In this document: positions 17,596 to 25,546 of the stretch, piece by piece | Position numbering within the stretch: position 1 is the stretch's first letter | Layout of the letters: each line of letters opens with the position of its first letter | Assembly (NCBI GenBank): GCA_040403535.1 | Contig: JBBAKL010000024.1 | Coordinates: 1 to 38,809 of the forward strand | Source: JAHEYG01 sp040403535 | Lineage (GTDB): Bacteria; Bacteroidota; Bacteroidia; B-17B0; Aurantibacillaceae | Direction of reading: 5' to 3' | Length of the DNA: 38,809 bases | Notes under the pieces: generated by a model | The model's input: the letters and a program-made list of their open reading frames with translations, nothing else | Told to the model about the DNA's origin: nothing | Databases searched by the model: none | Translations under genes and position numbers: made by a program

Positions 17596-18084
17596 TTAAA
17601 ACGAAGCCTTCAGGTGCAGCATTTTGATTGCGGTTACAGCTGCCTCATCACCTTTATTGCCATGCTTACCACCTGCCCTGTCGATAGCCTGTTGCTGATT
17701 ATCTGGCGTTAATACACCAAAGATGACAGGTTTGTTGTATTTGATATTTAAATTGGTAATTCCGTGAGCTACCGCATCGCAAATAAAATCAAAATGGCGG
17801 GTTTCTCCCTGAATAACGCATCCAATAGCTATAACTGCATCAATATCCCTTTGTTCAGCCAGCAATTGTGCTCCCAGCGTTAATTCAAAACTACCAGGAA
17901 CAGTTTTTGAAATAATATGTTCCGATAAAGCGCCGTGTTTAATTAACGTATCGTAAGCGCCTTTATAAAGGGCATGCGTGATTTCGTGATTCCACTCGGC
18001 CCAAACGATTCCAAATTTAAAAGTTGCAGCACTCTTAACTTCACTGCCTTCTACTACCGATAGATTTTTATTCTGACTTGACAT
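17596..18084 (-). CDS. ribH: 6,7-dimethyl-8-ribityllumazine synthase
   Basis: Penultimate step of riboflavin synthesis; the enzyme forms pentamers or 60-mer shells. The 162-residue protein has FGIVWAEWNHEIT, VPGSFELTLGAQLLA, and the catalytic region GCVIQGETRHFDFICDAVAHGI with the family His, then PVIFGVLT and the C-terminal GNKGDEAA. The frame opens at a TTG two codons earlier; the ATG at 18084 is preferred. A stem-loop ends 22 bases before the ATG. No FMN riboswitch-like sequence is seen. Confidence 0.95.
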   Translation of the reverse strand: MSSQNKNLSVVEGSEVKSAATFKFGIVWAEWNHEITHALYKGAYDTLIKHGALSEHIISKTVPGSFELTLGAQLLAEQRDIDAVIAIGCVIQGETRHFDFICDAVAHGITNLNIKYNKPVIFGVLTPDNQQQAIDRAGGKHGNKGDEAAVTAIKMLHLKASF

Positions 18085-18100
18085 TATCAACCTTTTTAAA

Positions 18101-18130
18101 ATAAATCAGCCGCGTGTTTTGCGCGGCTGA
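18101..18130 (-). terminator. Stem-loop between the TPR gene and ribH (terminator or attenuator)
   Basis: Perfect 9-bp stem TCAGCCGCG / CGCGGCTGA with a 7-base loop (18106-18130), followed on the minus strand by TTTATTTTAAAA. It lies about 20 bases after the TPR gene stop but also only about 22 bases before the ribH ATG, leaving no room for a ribH promoter behind it. It may terminate partly, protect the upstream mRNA end or affect ribH translation. Confidence 0.65.
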
Positions 18131-18149
18131 CAAGTAAATTTTTGTTTGA

Positions 18150-18923
18150 TTATAAATTGCCTAAAGCTTTCACCTTAGCAATGCTTTTTTCAATTTCCTT
18201 AGCTTCATTACTGCGAGGATATTCTCTCTTGATTCGCTCGTAAGTACTTAATGCTTCTGCATAGTTATTCATTAATTCGTAAACAAAAGCTGCTTTTTTC
18301 AAATAGATAGGCGTTGTGAAATTGTTGCTGTTTTTTTCAGCCGCTTTTAAATAAAACTTTAAAGCTTCATCCATTCGGTTTAGCTCCATATGAGCATCGC
18401 CTGTAGCGCCAACAGCTACCGGCGCAATCATCATATCATTACCATCATACTTTTGTAAATGCTCAATTGCTTTTTCAAACTGCCCAGTACGTAAGCAACA
18501 AATTCCCGCATAATAATGCGCTAAACTTCCTACAGATGTAATTCCGTACTCTTCTGCTACCTGCTCAAAGCCCATCATGGTTTTATCACCTTCAGCTGTT
18601 CTTACCATAAGGCCGCCATTTAAAGCTATTTTAAAGCTATCTCTCTCAAAATAGTTTTGCGCCCAAAATATTTCATTGGATGCTGCTTTTTCTTGCTCCG
18701 GTAACCAATAAAATTTATATCCAACAATTAATGCAATGATGATAGCTAAACCACCACCTACATAATTGATCATTTTCTTATTACTCTCATAAAAGAATTG
18801 AATACCTTCAAGGGTCGGATCAACTGCTTTAGAGCCTTTATCCTCAGCTACTTCCTCGTAAGTTACTTCGTTTTCGTTGATTTCAACGTTATCTACTTGT
18901 TTTTCGTCTTTAAGTTCGGCCAT
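18150..18923 (-). CDS. Membrane-anchored TPR protein, YfgM-like layout
   Basis: A 257-residue protein: acidic N-terminal ~45 residues, one membrane helix (about 54-72, INYVGGGLAIIIALIVGYKFYW), then a TPR domain outside the cytoplasm (HYYAGICCLRTGQFEKAIEHL, GDAHMELNRMDEALKFYLKAA, AAFVYELMNNYAEALSTYERI). The layout resembles YfgM, a periplasmic chaperone partner of the Sec system, but this is by shape only. The ATG at 18923 is preferred over a GTG three codons earlier. Divergent from recF across 109 bases; followed by ribH on the same strand. Confidence 0.82.
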   Translation of the reverse strand: MAELKDEKQVDNVEINENEVTYEEVAEDKGSKAVDPTLEGIQFFYESNKKMINYVGGGLAIIIALIVGYKFYWLPEQEKAASNEIFWAQNYFERDSFKIALNGGLMVRTAEGDKTMMGFEQVAEEYGITSVGSLAHYYAGICCLRTGQFEKAIEHLQKYDGNDMMIAPVAVGATGDAHMELNRMDEALKFYLKAAEKNSNNFTTPIYLKKAAFVYELMNNYAEALSTYERIKREYPRSNEAKEIEKSIAKVKALGNL

Positions 18924-18945
18924 TTTATCCACTTAATTTAAGCTG

Positions 18946-18953
18946 CAAAAATA
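18946..18953 (-). promoter_or_regulatory. -7 box (TATTTTTG) upstream of the TPR gene
   Basis: A perfect TAnnTTTG on the minus strand, 22 bases before the ATG at 18923, in the divergent gap with recF. No clear -33 TTTG at about 19 bases. The region is very AT-rich. Confidence 0.38.
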
Positions 18954-19032
18954 GATTTTTTATTTTTAATTCAGAAATTTATTTTAAACACGGTTTTACC
19001 CATAAAAATGGCTTAAATTTACCTGAATTTCA

Positions 19033-20139
19033 ATGGTTTTAAAGCAACTTACACTCATCCATTTTAAGAATTACGCTGATATCACCATGCATTTCAGTGA
19101 TAAAATGAACTGCCTGGTTGGGAATAACGGGATGGGTAAAACCAATATTTTAGATGCCATTCATTATTTATCGTTTTGTAAAAGCTTCTTTAACAGCATC
19201 GATAGCCAGAACATTAAACATGGCGAAGGTTTTTTTGTAATTCAGGGCTTTTATAACCGAAACGGAGAGGAAACCGAAGTTTATTGCGGCCAAAAACGAA
19301 ATCAAAAGAAAGTATTTAAACACGTTAAAAAAGAATACGAACGATTGTCGGAGCACATTGGCATGTATCCGCTCGTGATGATTTCTCCGGCTGATGCCGA
19401 ATTAATTAACGGAACCAGTGAACTACGTCGTAAATTCATCGATGGAATTATATCGCAATACGATAAGGTTTATCTTGAAAAGCTAATTGCTTACAATCAA
19501 GTTTTAAAACAGCGTAATGCTCTATTAAAACAATTTTACGAAACACGCAGTTTCGATTCCATCACCCTTGAAATATGGGACGAACAGCTGATTATGCATG
19601 GAAAAAGTATTCTGGAAATCAGAAAAGAATTTCTGAAGGAATTTATTCCGCTCTTTAACAAACATTACTCGCACATCAGCGAAAGCAAGGAAAATGTGAC
19701 GCTCGAATACGAATCATCTATTGGTGAACGCGATTATAAAACCGCTATTATTACATCGTTAGAACGCGACCGAGTATTAAATTACACCTCCATCGGACCT
19801 CACAAAGATGACCTGGAGTTTATGATAAACGGTTTCAGTCTTAAAAAATTCGCCTCACAAGGGCAACAAAAATCATATTTACTTGCTCTTAAGCTCGCGC
19901 AATTCGAATTTATTAAAAACAAAAAACACACAAAACCTCTTTTACTCCTAGATGATGTTTACGACAAGCTGGATGAAACCCGATTCAGAAAATTGATTGA
20001 ATTGGTAAGCGGTGATGAATTCGGACAGGTTTTTATTACGGATACTCACCCCGATCGTATCAGGGATCTTTTTGCATTTAACTCCATAGATAAAAAAATA
20101 TTTTTAATCGAAAACGGCGAAGCACAGGAAATTAAATAA
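19033..20139 (+). CDS. recF: RecF, DNA replication/repair ATPase
   Basis: SMC-like ATPase that helps load RecA at single-strand gaps through RecFOR. The 368-residue protein has Walker A GNNGMGKT (30-37), the ABC-type signature region FASQGQQKSYLLALKLAQ, Walker B LLLLDDVYDKLDE, and the D-loop/His region VFITDTHPDRI, all in RecF order. It opens a plus-strand run; its stop overlaps the next start by one base (TAATG), so the DUF721 protein is translationally coupled. Confidence 0.95.
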   Translation: MVLKQLTLIHFKNYADITMHFSDKMNCLVGNNGMGKTNILDAIHYLSFCKSFFNSIDSQNIKHGEGFFVIQGFYNRNGEETEVYCGQKRNQKKVFKHVKKEYERLSEHIGMYPLVMISPADAELINGTSELRRKFIDGIISQYDKVYLEKLIAYNQVLKQRNALLKQFYETRSFDSITLEIWDEQLIMHGKSILEIRKEFLKEFIPLFNKHYSHISESKENVTLEYESSIGERDYKTAIITSLERDRVLNYTSIGPHKDDLEFMINGFSLKKFASQGQQKSYLLALKLAQFEFIKNKKHTKPLLLLDDVYDKLDETRFRKLIELVSGDEFGQVFITDTHPDRIRDLFAFNSIDKKIFLIENGEAQEIK

Positions 20140-20429
20140 TGAAAAAGAATAATTTAACCCATGTTGGCGAGGCTATTAACGAGTTTTTAAAACAGGAAAA
20201 ACTCGATGTGAAATTGAGTCGTTTTGCCGTTAAAAACAGTTGGAAAGAGATTGTTGGCGAACTTGTAGCCAACAATACCCTTGAAATCGGCTTTAATGAA
20301 CAAGTCCTTTTTCTCACTCTTAAATCTGCCGCTCTAAAGCAAGAACTTTCTTTCAATAAACAACAATTAATCGATAACATTAACAGATTCTGCGCGTACC
20401 GTTTAATCAGCGATATCGTTTTTAAATAA
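20139..20429 (+). CDS. DUF721 / DciA-like protein
   Basis: A 96-residue protein with the DUF721 pattern: N-terminal VGEAINEFLKQEKLDVKLS, the WKEIVGELVANNT segment, and a small strand-helix domain LFLTLKSAALKQELSFNKQQLIDNIN. DciA proteins of this family are proposed to help load the replicative helicase DnaB in bacteria lacking DnaC. Location directly after recF, with a TAATG overlap, is common for the family and fits a replication role. The replicative-helicase link is family knowledge, not shown here. Confidence 0.85.
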   Translation: MKKNNLTHVGEAINEFLKQEKLDVKLSRFAVKNSWKEIVGELVANNTLEIGFNEQVLFLTLKSAALKQELSFNKQQLIDNINRFCAYRLISDIVFK

Positions 20430-20443
20430 TATTCAATAATAAA

Positions 20444-21817
20444 ATGAAAATAGTTAAAACACTTTTTTTTACATTTAGCGTAATCAGTGCAATTGCACAA
20501 AATCAAGACTCCATTATACTGCGTAAATTTTACGACTTTTATCTTTCTGAAAGCAAATGCTATAAGAACCTTGAAGTACTTTGTAAAACAATTGGCCCGC
20601 GTTTAAGCGGTTCGGCCAACGCGGAGAAGGCTGTGATATGGGCCAAAAAAGCAATGTACGACGCGGGAGCCGATACTGTGTATTTACAACCTTGCCTTGT
20701 TACACATTGGGAAAGGGGTAAAAAAGAAGAATGTATTTTAAACTACTCCAAACAAAAAACAAAAAAACCATTAAGCATTATAGCTTTAGGAGGATCAGTC
20801 GCGACACCTCAAAACGGAATCACAGCAAAAGTGATTGAAGTAAAAAGCTTTGATGAACTAGAGCATTTGGGAGAGAAAAACATAAAAGGAAAAATTGTTT
20901 TTTACAATGTTTTTTTTAATTCAAAAAACATCAGAACAGGCACATCGTACGGGGAAACCGTTAAATACCGGTTTGCAGGAGCAACTAAAGCTGCTAAATA
21001 TGGCGCAGTTGCAACTGTTGTGAGAAGCATGAGCAGCGCGGCAAATGACTCACCACACACTGGCGCAATGGGATACGATACAACCGTATCTAAAACAAAA
21101 ATCCCGAGTTTTGCGTTGAGCTTTACAGCCGCCGATGTTTTAAGCGAAGGATTAGTTAACGACCCCGAATTAACTTTGTTTCTTAAATCAGATTGCAAAT
21201 CATTTCCTGATGCCCCTTCTTTTAATGTGATAGGCGAAATAAAAGGAAGTGAAAAACCCAACGAATATATAATTGCAGGCGGACACCTTGATAGCTGGGA
21301 TAATGGTGAAGGAGCACACGATGATGGTGCCGGTGTTGTTCAGTGTATTGAAGCGTTACATATGTTTAAGAAAATGGGAGTAAAACCGAAACATAGCATA
21401 CGCGCTATTGCATTTATGAATGAAGAGAATGGTTTAGGTGGAGGAAAAGCCTACGGAAAGGCTACCGAAATCAATAAGTGGAAGCACATTGCCGCTATTG
21501 AAACAGATGCCGGTGGATTTACACCAAGAGGATTTGGGGTTGATACAGTTGCCGGGATGTTTAACACAGTTAATTCCTGGTTACCATTATTTAAACCTTA
21601 CTTTATTTCTTACATTAACCCCGGCGGTGGTGGCGCGGATATTAGTCCACTCGAAAAATTTAATGTACCGTGCATTGGTTATGAACCCGACGGACAACGT
21701 TATTTTGACATTCATCATACAGCTGATGACACGTTTGATAAAGTAAATAAACGCGAATTAGAATTAGGCGCAGCTGCAATAGGAAGTTTAATTTATTTGA
21801 TTGACAAAGACAGATAA
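20444..21817 (+). CDS. Secreted M28-family zinc aminopeptidase
   Basis: A 457-residue peptidase with a signal peptide (MKIVKTLFFTFSVISAIAQ), a PA-type insert in the middle and an M28 catalytic domain. The two-zinc site is recognisable: H281 in GGHLDSW, bridging Asp in GAHDDGAG (293), the general base Glu in MNEENG (327/328), D355 in ETDAGGF, and the last His in IHHTADDTFD. The layout resembles plasma glutamate carboxypeptidase-like and PepQ-like secreted enzymes, probably periplasmic or exported. No T9SS tail is present. It follows the DUF721 gene by 14 bases; the neighbour link does not suggest a function. Confidence 0.9.
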   Translation: MKIVKTLFFTFSVISAIAQNQDSIILRKFYDFYLSESKCYKNLEVLCKTIGPRLSGSANAEKAVIWAKKAMYDAGADTVYLQPCLVTHWERGKKEECILNYSKQKTKKPLSIIALGGSVATPQNGITAKVIEVKSFDELEHLGEKNIKGKIVFYNVFFNSKNIRTGTSYGETVKYRFAGATKAAKYGAVATVVRSMSSAANDSPHTGAMGYDTTVSKTKIPSFALSFTAADVLSEGLVNDPELTLFLKSDCKSFPDAPSFNVIGEIKGSEKPNEYIIAGGHLDSWDNGEGAHDDGAGVVQCIEALHMFKKMGVKPKHSIRAIAFMNEENGLGGGKAYGKATEINKWKHIAAIETDAGGFTPRGFGVDTVAGMFNTVNSWLPLFKPYFISYINPGGGGADISPLEKFNVPCIGYEPDGQRYFDIHHTADDTFDKVNKRELELGAAAIGSLIYLIDKDR

Positions 21818-21819
21818 AC

Positions 21820-22389
21820 ATGAGTGCAAATTTCTTAGAAAGTATTAAACTTCAGTTCTTATATTATAAAAAGCTGGGAGAAAAAGCGATCGATCAAACG
21901 CCTGACGAAAAATTGTTTTGGCAATTCAACAGCGAAAGTAACAGTATAGCCACTATTGTAAAACATTTGAGCGGCAATATGATTTCGAGGTGGACTGATC
22001 TATTTACAAGCGATGGAGAAAAAGAATGGAGAAACCGTGACAGTGAATTTGTTAATGAACTAAAAACCAAAAATGAAGTTTTAGAGATTTGGAACAAAGG
22101 ATGGGATTGTTTTTTTAAAACAATTAATTCATTAACACCGGAAGAATTAACCCGCGTTATTTACATTCGGAATCAAGGTCACACAGTAATGGAAGCAATT
22201 AATCGCCAATTAGCGCATTACCCTTATCATGTAGGACAGATAATTTTTATAGCTAAAATGATAGCTAATGAAAATTGGGAAAGTTTATCGATACCTCGCA
22301 ACAAATCCAATGACTATAATTCTGATAAATTCTCGAAAGAAAAAAGTATAACTCACTTTACGGATGAATTTCTGAAAAAGAAAGATTAA
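21820..22389 (+). CDS. DinB-like / DUF1572 family protein
   Basis: A 189-residue four-helix-bundle-type protein. The segments IKLQFLYYKKLGEKAIDQ, IVKHLSGNM and HYPYHVGQIIFIAKMI give the histidine pattern of DinB-fold metalloproteins (H in helix 2 and the HxxxH in the last helix). Members act in bacillithiol-type or related chemistry or are of unknown function; I cannot say which applies here. It starts 2 bases after the peptidase stop, so it is in the same operon, and its last four bases overlap the end of the convergent ung. Confidence 0.82.
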   Translation: MSANFLESIKLQFLYYKKLGEKAIDQTPDEKLFWQFNSESNSIATIVKHLSGNMISRWTDLFTSDGEKEWRNRDSEFVNELKTKNEVLEIWNKGWDCFFKTINSLTPEELTRVIYIRNQGHTVMEAINRQLAHYPYHVGQIIFIAKMIANENWESLSIPRNKSNDYNSDKFSKEKSITHFTDEFLKKKD

Positions 22390-23060
22390 AAATCGAGGCA
22401 CCAGTCAATTGGCTTTTTCCCTTTAATTTCAAGATAAGTATTAGCCTTGCTAAAATGTTTACTTCCGAAATAAGCTCCTCGCGCCAACGGAGAAGGATGC
22501 GCCGCGGTTAAAATCAGATGTTTATCCGCATCAATCAGATCTGCCTTAGCTTTGGCATAATTACCCCACAACATAAACACCACATTCTCTTTTTTTTCAG
22601 ATATAGTTTTTATAACAGAATCGGTAAATTGTTCCCAGCCTTTGTTTTGATGACTTCCGGCGGCATTTGCACGCACGGTTAGGGTGGCGTTTAATAAAAA
22701 CACACCTTGTTTGGCCCAGCTTTCTAAATTACCACTCAGTGGAATCTGACACCCCAGATCATCTCTTAATTCCTTAAAAATATTAACCAGGGAAGGGGGT
22801 TGTTTCACACCGTCCGCTACTGAAAAACACAATCCGTTTGCCTGACCCGGTCCGTGATAAGGATCCTGCCCCAATATAACAACCTCAACCCTATTAAACG
22901 GCGTAAAATTAAATGCCGCAAATATGCGATCTGAAGGTGGGTAAACAAAATAGTGCTGCTTTTCACTAACTAAAAATGATTTTAAATCCGAAAAATAAGA
23001 CTTATAAAACTCTTCATGAATTGCATCAAGCCAGCTCTTTTCTATTTCGGTATTAATCAT
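22386..23060 (-). CDS. ung: Uracil-DNA glycosylase
   Basis: Removes uracil from DNA for base-excision repair. The 224-residue protein has the family-1 water-activating motif GQDPYHGPGQANGLCFSV (Asp66), the NLESWAKQGVFLLNATLTV segment with VFLLN, LWGNYAKAK, and the closing leucine-loop motif HPSPLARG. All catalytic parts are present. Convergent with the DinB-like gene, with 4-base overlap of the 3' ends, and back to back with the small lipoprotein gene. Confidence 0.97.
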   Translation of the reverse strand: MINTEIEKSWLDAIHEEFYKSYFSDLKSFLVSEKQHYFVYPPSDRIFAAFNFTPFNRVEVVILGQDPYHGPGQANGLCFSVADGVKQPPSLVNIFKELRDDLGCQIPLSGNLESWAKQGVFLLNATLTVRANAAGSHQNKGWEQFTDSVIKTISEKKENVVFMLWGNYAKAKADLIDADKHLILTAAHPSPLARGAYFGSKHFSKANTYLEIKGKKPIDWCLDF

Positions 23061-23104
23061 GTAACGAAATTAACTGTGTTTTTAACATTGTGAAAAACAT
23101 TTTT

Positions 23105-23134
23105 TTTGAAATGGATCACAAAAGTTTATATTTG
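23105..23134 (+). promoter_or_regulatory. Strong Bacteroidota-type promoter of the 43-residue lipoprotein
   Basis: TTTG (23105-23108), 18 bases, then TATATTTG (23127-23134): both boxes match TTTG-N19-TAnnTTTG and the spacer is within one base. Transcription would start near 23139, giving an 18-base leader to the ATG at 23157. This is the best complete promoter I see in the window. Confidence 0.65.
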
Positions 23135-23156
23135 TATCATAAACACTAAAAAAATC

Positions 23157-23288
23157 ATGAAAAAAGTAATCATCTTCGCATCTGCTTTCATCTTAGCTGG
23201 CATCGTTCTTTCTTCTTGTAAGTCGCACGAAAAATGCCCAGCCTATTCTAAAGTTAACAACAACTCAATTTATAAAAAATCAGTTTAA
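23157..23288 (+). CDS. 43-residue lipoprotein
   Basis: A very small lipoprotein, MKKVIIFASAFILAGIVLSS followed by Cys21, leaving a mature peptide of 23 residues (CKSHEKCPAY...), with a second Cys and a lysine-rich end. An upstream GTG/ATG frame extends 17 codons, but the ATG at 23157 is the only start giving a clean signal peptide and lies 18 bases after the predicted transcription start. The gene has its own promoter and terminator, thus a single-gene transcript. Tiny Cys-anchored proteins with a CPAY-like start recur in Bacteroidota by my recollection; no function is known to me. Confidence 0.75.
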   Translation: MKKVIIFASAFILAGIVLSSCKSHEKCPAYSKVNNNSIYKKSV

Positions 23289-23317
23289 TTTTTTATCGAG
23301 CTGATTTAACTTTTTAG

Positions 23318-23348
23318 CAGCCCCCAAAAGGGGCTGTTTGCATTTATC
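23318..23348 (+). terminator. Terminator after the 43-residue lipoprotein
   Basis: CAGCCCC / GGGGCTG, 7-bp stem, loop CAAAA, then TTTGCATTTAT. It lies about 30 bases after the stop and before the convergent osmC-like gene, so it may stop transcription from both sides. Confidence 0.7.
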
Positions 23349-23351
23349 CTT

Positions 23352-23759
23352 TTACCAATTAAACGTAAATATCTGTTTAATATCCGGATGTAAGCTTTTA
23401 GCAACCGGACAAGTAAAAGCGGCGTGTTCGTACATTTTCTTCTCTTTTTCCGTATAATTTAACTTGGGCATGGTAATCGTTATGTGTATTTCGCCAATTC
23501 TTCTTGGATCGGAATACATTACCTTGGTTATTTCTGCCGAAGCTCCATCAGCCTTTGTTATATTCTCCTTCATCGAAACAATTCCCATAATAGAAATCAT
23601 ACAGCTTGCCAATGCAGTTGCAACTAAATCGGTTGGCGAAAACGCTTCACCTTTACCGTGATTATCGGTTGGTGCATCTGTAATAATTGAAATTCCGCTT
23701 TTAACATGTGTGGCTACTGTTCTTAATTCGCCCGGATATTTAACTGTACTTGTAATCAT
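23352..23759 (-). CDS. OsmC/Ohr-family peroxide-reducing protein
   Basis: A 135-residue OsmC-fold protein with both reactive cysteines: C53 in ATALASCMISIMG and C117 in AFTCPVAKSLHP. OsmC/Ohr enzymes reduce organic peroxides with their cysteine pair. The second motif (CPVAKSL) is the general OsmC form; which subfamily and whether it works on lipid or other hydroperoxides cannot be said from the sequence. A TACATTTG -7 box lies upstream at 23783-23790. Confidence 0.9.
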   Translation of the reverse strand: MITSTVKYPGELRTVATHVKSGISIITDAPTDNHGKGEAFSPTDLVATALASCMISIMGIVSMKENITKADGASAEITKVMYSDPRRIGEIHITITMPKLNYTEKEKKMYEHAAFTCPVAKSLHPDIKQIFTFNW

Positions 23760-23782
23760 TTTTGCAGGTTTTTACATTATAA

Positions 23783-23790
23783 CAAATGTA
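23783..23790 (-). promoter_or_regulatory. -7 box (TACATTTG) upstream of the osmC-like gene
   Basis: Perfect TAnnTTTG on the minus strand, 23 bases before the ATG at 23759. It shares a 65-base divergent region with a second -7 box for the plus-strand gene. No clear -33 element. Confidence 0.42.
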
Positions 23791-23811
23791 GGATTAAACC
23801 TTAAATTTGTA

Positions 23812-23819
23812 TAACTTTG
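23812..23819 (+). promoter_or_regulatory. -7 box (TAACTTTG) next to the ATG at 23825
   Basis: Perfect TAnnTTTG ending five bases before the ATG of the outer-membrane-type gene. If used normally, the transcript would start at or beside the start codon. -33 element not seen. Confidence 0.4.
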
Positions 23820-23824
23820 TTTAG

Positions 23825-24577
23825 ATGCTTTTAAAACGAATTTTTATCCTTTTTCTTCTCTTTTTGTCCGTTCAGACATTCGGACAAAGTGCGCCTGAAG
23901 CATTGAAACAAGGACAGGATTTAAATGTACTCTACCGTCATGAAGCTACTTTCAAAATTTTTGCGCACACAAGGGGTTATGGCTTAGGATGGCGCCGAGC
24001 CAAACACATTACTGCCAAAACAAAATCGCTATTGGAAATCGAAGGCCTTAATCTAACACATCCGAAAGAAGTTAAAGTTAAAAGCTCCGAAGAAAGCTCC
24101 AAACGATTTGTGTATGGAAAATTATACAATGTAGCTTTACTTAGGGTTGGAACAGGTATACAAAATGTTGTTTATAAACGAGCCGACAGAAGATCTGTGG
24201 AAATCAGAACATCTTACATTCTTGGTGGCGGTATCGCCTTTGCTAAGCCTTATTATGTTTTAGTGTATCGGGGAACTAATCCAAAACCTCAATTACAATC
24301 CGTTAAATTTGATGAGGAAAATTTCACGCAGGACAGTGTGGTTGGAAAAGGTCCGTTTTTAGACGGATTAAATGAAATGAAATTTTATCCCTTAATACAT
24401 GGTAAATTCAATATCAGTTTCGAATACGCGCCTTATTCGCATTGGGTGCGCGCAATTGAAACCGGTGTTAGCTGCGATTATTACCCTATTGCTTTACCGA
24501 TAATGGCACGTAATCCTGCCGAAAATGTTGTGATTACACTTTATGTTGGATTTGTATTTGGAAAGAAATGGTTTTAA
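23825..24577 (+). CDS. Probable outer-membrane beta-barrel protein
   Basis: A 250-residue protein with a signal peptide (FILFLLFLSVQTFGQ) and alternating-residue strands ending in aromatic YVGFVFGKKWF, the usual beta-barrel C-terminus. Arg/Tyr-rich middle (HTRGYGLGWRRAKHIT). I do not recognise a family name. It immediately precedes lipA with no gap (TAA then ATG), so the two are co-translated; a functional tie between an outer-membrane protein and lipoyl synthesis is not obvious. Confidence 0.8.
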   Translation: MLLKRIFILFLLFLSVQTFGQSAPEALKQGQDLNVLYRHEATFKIFAHTRGYGLGWRRAKHITAKTKSLLEIEGLNLTHPKEVKVKSSEESSKRFVYGKLYNVALLRVGTGIQNVVYKRADRRSVEIRTSYILGGGIAFAKPYYVLVYRGTNPKPQLQSVKFDEENFTQDSVVGKGPFLDGLNEMKFYPLIHGKFNISFEYAPYSHWVRAIETGVSCDYYPIALPIMARNPAENVVITLYVGFVFGKKWF

Positions 24578-25441
24578 ATGGAAACAGAAACTTCAACAAC
24601 TAAAATAAAAAAACCGGATTGGTTAAGAGTTAAACTCCCAACAGGTGAAGAATATGTAAAAGTTCGTGGTATAGTTAGCAAACACAAACTACATACCATC
24701 TGCGAAAGCGGTAACTGTCCAAATATGGGTGAATGCTGGGGAGCAGGCACAGCCACTTTTATGATTCTTGGAAATATTTGTACCCGTTCGTGCGGATTTT
24801 GCGCTGTTGCAACAGGGAAACCAAAACCTGCAGATTGGGATGAACCTAAGCGTGTAGCCAATTCGGTTAAATTAATGGGAGTAAAACATTGCGTTATCAC
24901 CTCTGTTGACCGTGACGACTTAAAAGACGGTGGTTCTATCATCTGGGCTGAAACGATTAAAGCAATCCGCGAAATTAGTCCGGAAACAAAATTCGAGTGT
25001 TTAATACCTGACTTTGCCGGTAAATGGGAAAATCTACAAAGAATTATAGATGTAAAGCCGGACATAGTTTCCCATAACATTGAAACGGTTCGCCGTTTAA
25101 CCGCACAAGTTCGTATTCAGGCAAAATACGACCGAAGTCTGGAAATAATAAAGCGATTAAATGCTGCCGGAGTAAAAACTAAAAGCGGATTAATGGTTGG
25201 ACTTGGCGAAACAGATGAAGAAGTTTACGAAACAATTAACGATCTAAGGAATTCTAATTGCAATGTAATGACTATTGGTCAATACTTACAGCCTACTCCT
25301 AAACATTTACCGGTTGCACGATTTGTACATCCCGATGATTTTAAAAAATACAAGGAATACGCTCTTGAAAAAGGATTCAGATATGTTGAGAGTGGACCTT
25401 TGGTAAGATCTTCTTATCACGCAGAAAAGCACGTGTTTTAA
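24578..25441 (+). CDS. lipA: Lipoyl synthase
   Basis: Radical-SAM enzyme that inserts two sulfurs into octanoyl groups on lipoate-dependent enzymes. The 287-residue protein has the auxiliary cluster CESGNCPNMGEC (C42, C47, C53), the radical-SAM CTRSCGFC (C68, C72, C75), VTSVDRDDL, the VSHNIETV stretch, KSGLMVGLGE, and the C-terminal RSSYHAE containing the serine that ligates the auxiliary cluster. It abuts the preceding gene without a gap. The tail runs to 25441 and the next 105 bases are AT-rich with no clear terminator. Confidence 0.97.
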   Translation: METETSTTKIKKPDWLRVKLPTGEEYVKVRGIVSKHKLHTICESGNCPNMGECWGAGTATFMILGNICTRSCGFCAVATGKPKPADWDEPKRVANSVKLMGVKHCVITSVDRDDLKDGGSIIWAETIKAIREISPETKFECLIPDFAGKWENLQRIIDVKPDIVSHNIETVRRLTAQVRIQAKYDRSLEIIKRLNAAGVKTKSGLMVGLGETDEEVYETINDLRNSNCNVMTIGQYLQPTPKHLPVARFVHPDDFKKYKEYALEKGFRYVESGPLVRSSYHAEKHVF

Positions 25442-25546
25442 TTTTAGTTTATTCTGAATTTAATCGGATTAGTGATTAGCAAATTGCTGTAATTGAAAAT
25501 CTGATTTTTCTATAAGTAAAAGCGTATTTAGGATATTAAATTGAAT

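Noticed and set aside
17578..17600. Hairpin (GCGC...GCGC) between purA and ribH as terminator
   Set aside because: Has an internal mismatch, overlaps the ribH stop codon and has no T run.
17502..18150. FMN riboswitch upstream of ribH
   Set aside because: None of the conserved riboswitch segments is present; only a short stem-loop is seen.
23106..23156. Upstream extension of the small lipoprotein to a frame start at 23106
   Set aside because: The extension runs through the promoter boxes and spoils the signal peptide; the ATG at 23157 is right.
24574..25080. 168-codon antisense frame inside lipA
   Set aside because: Opposite the conserved radical-SAM core of lipA; no protein features.
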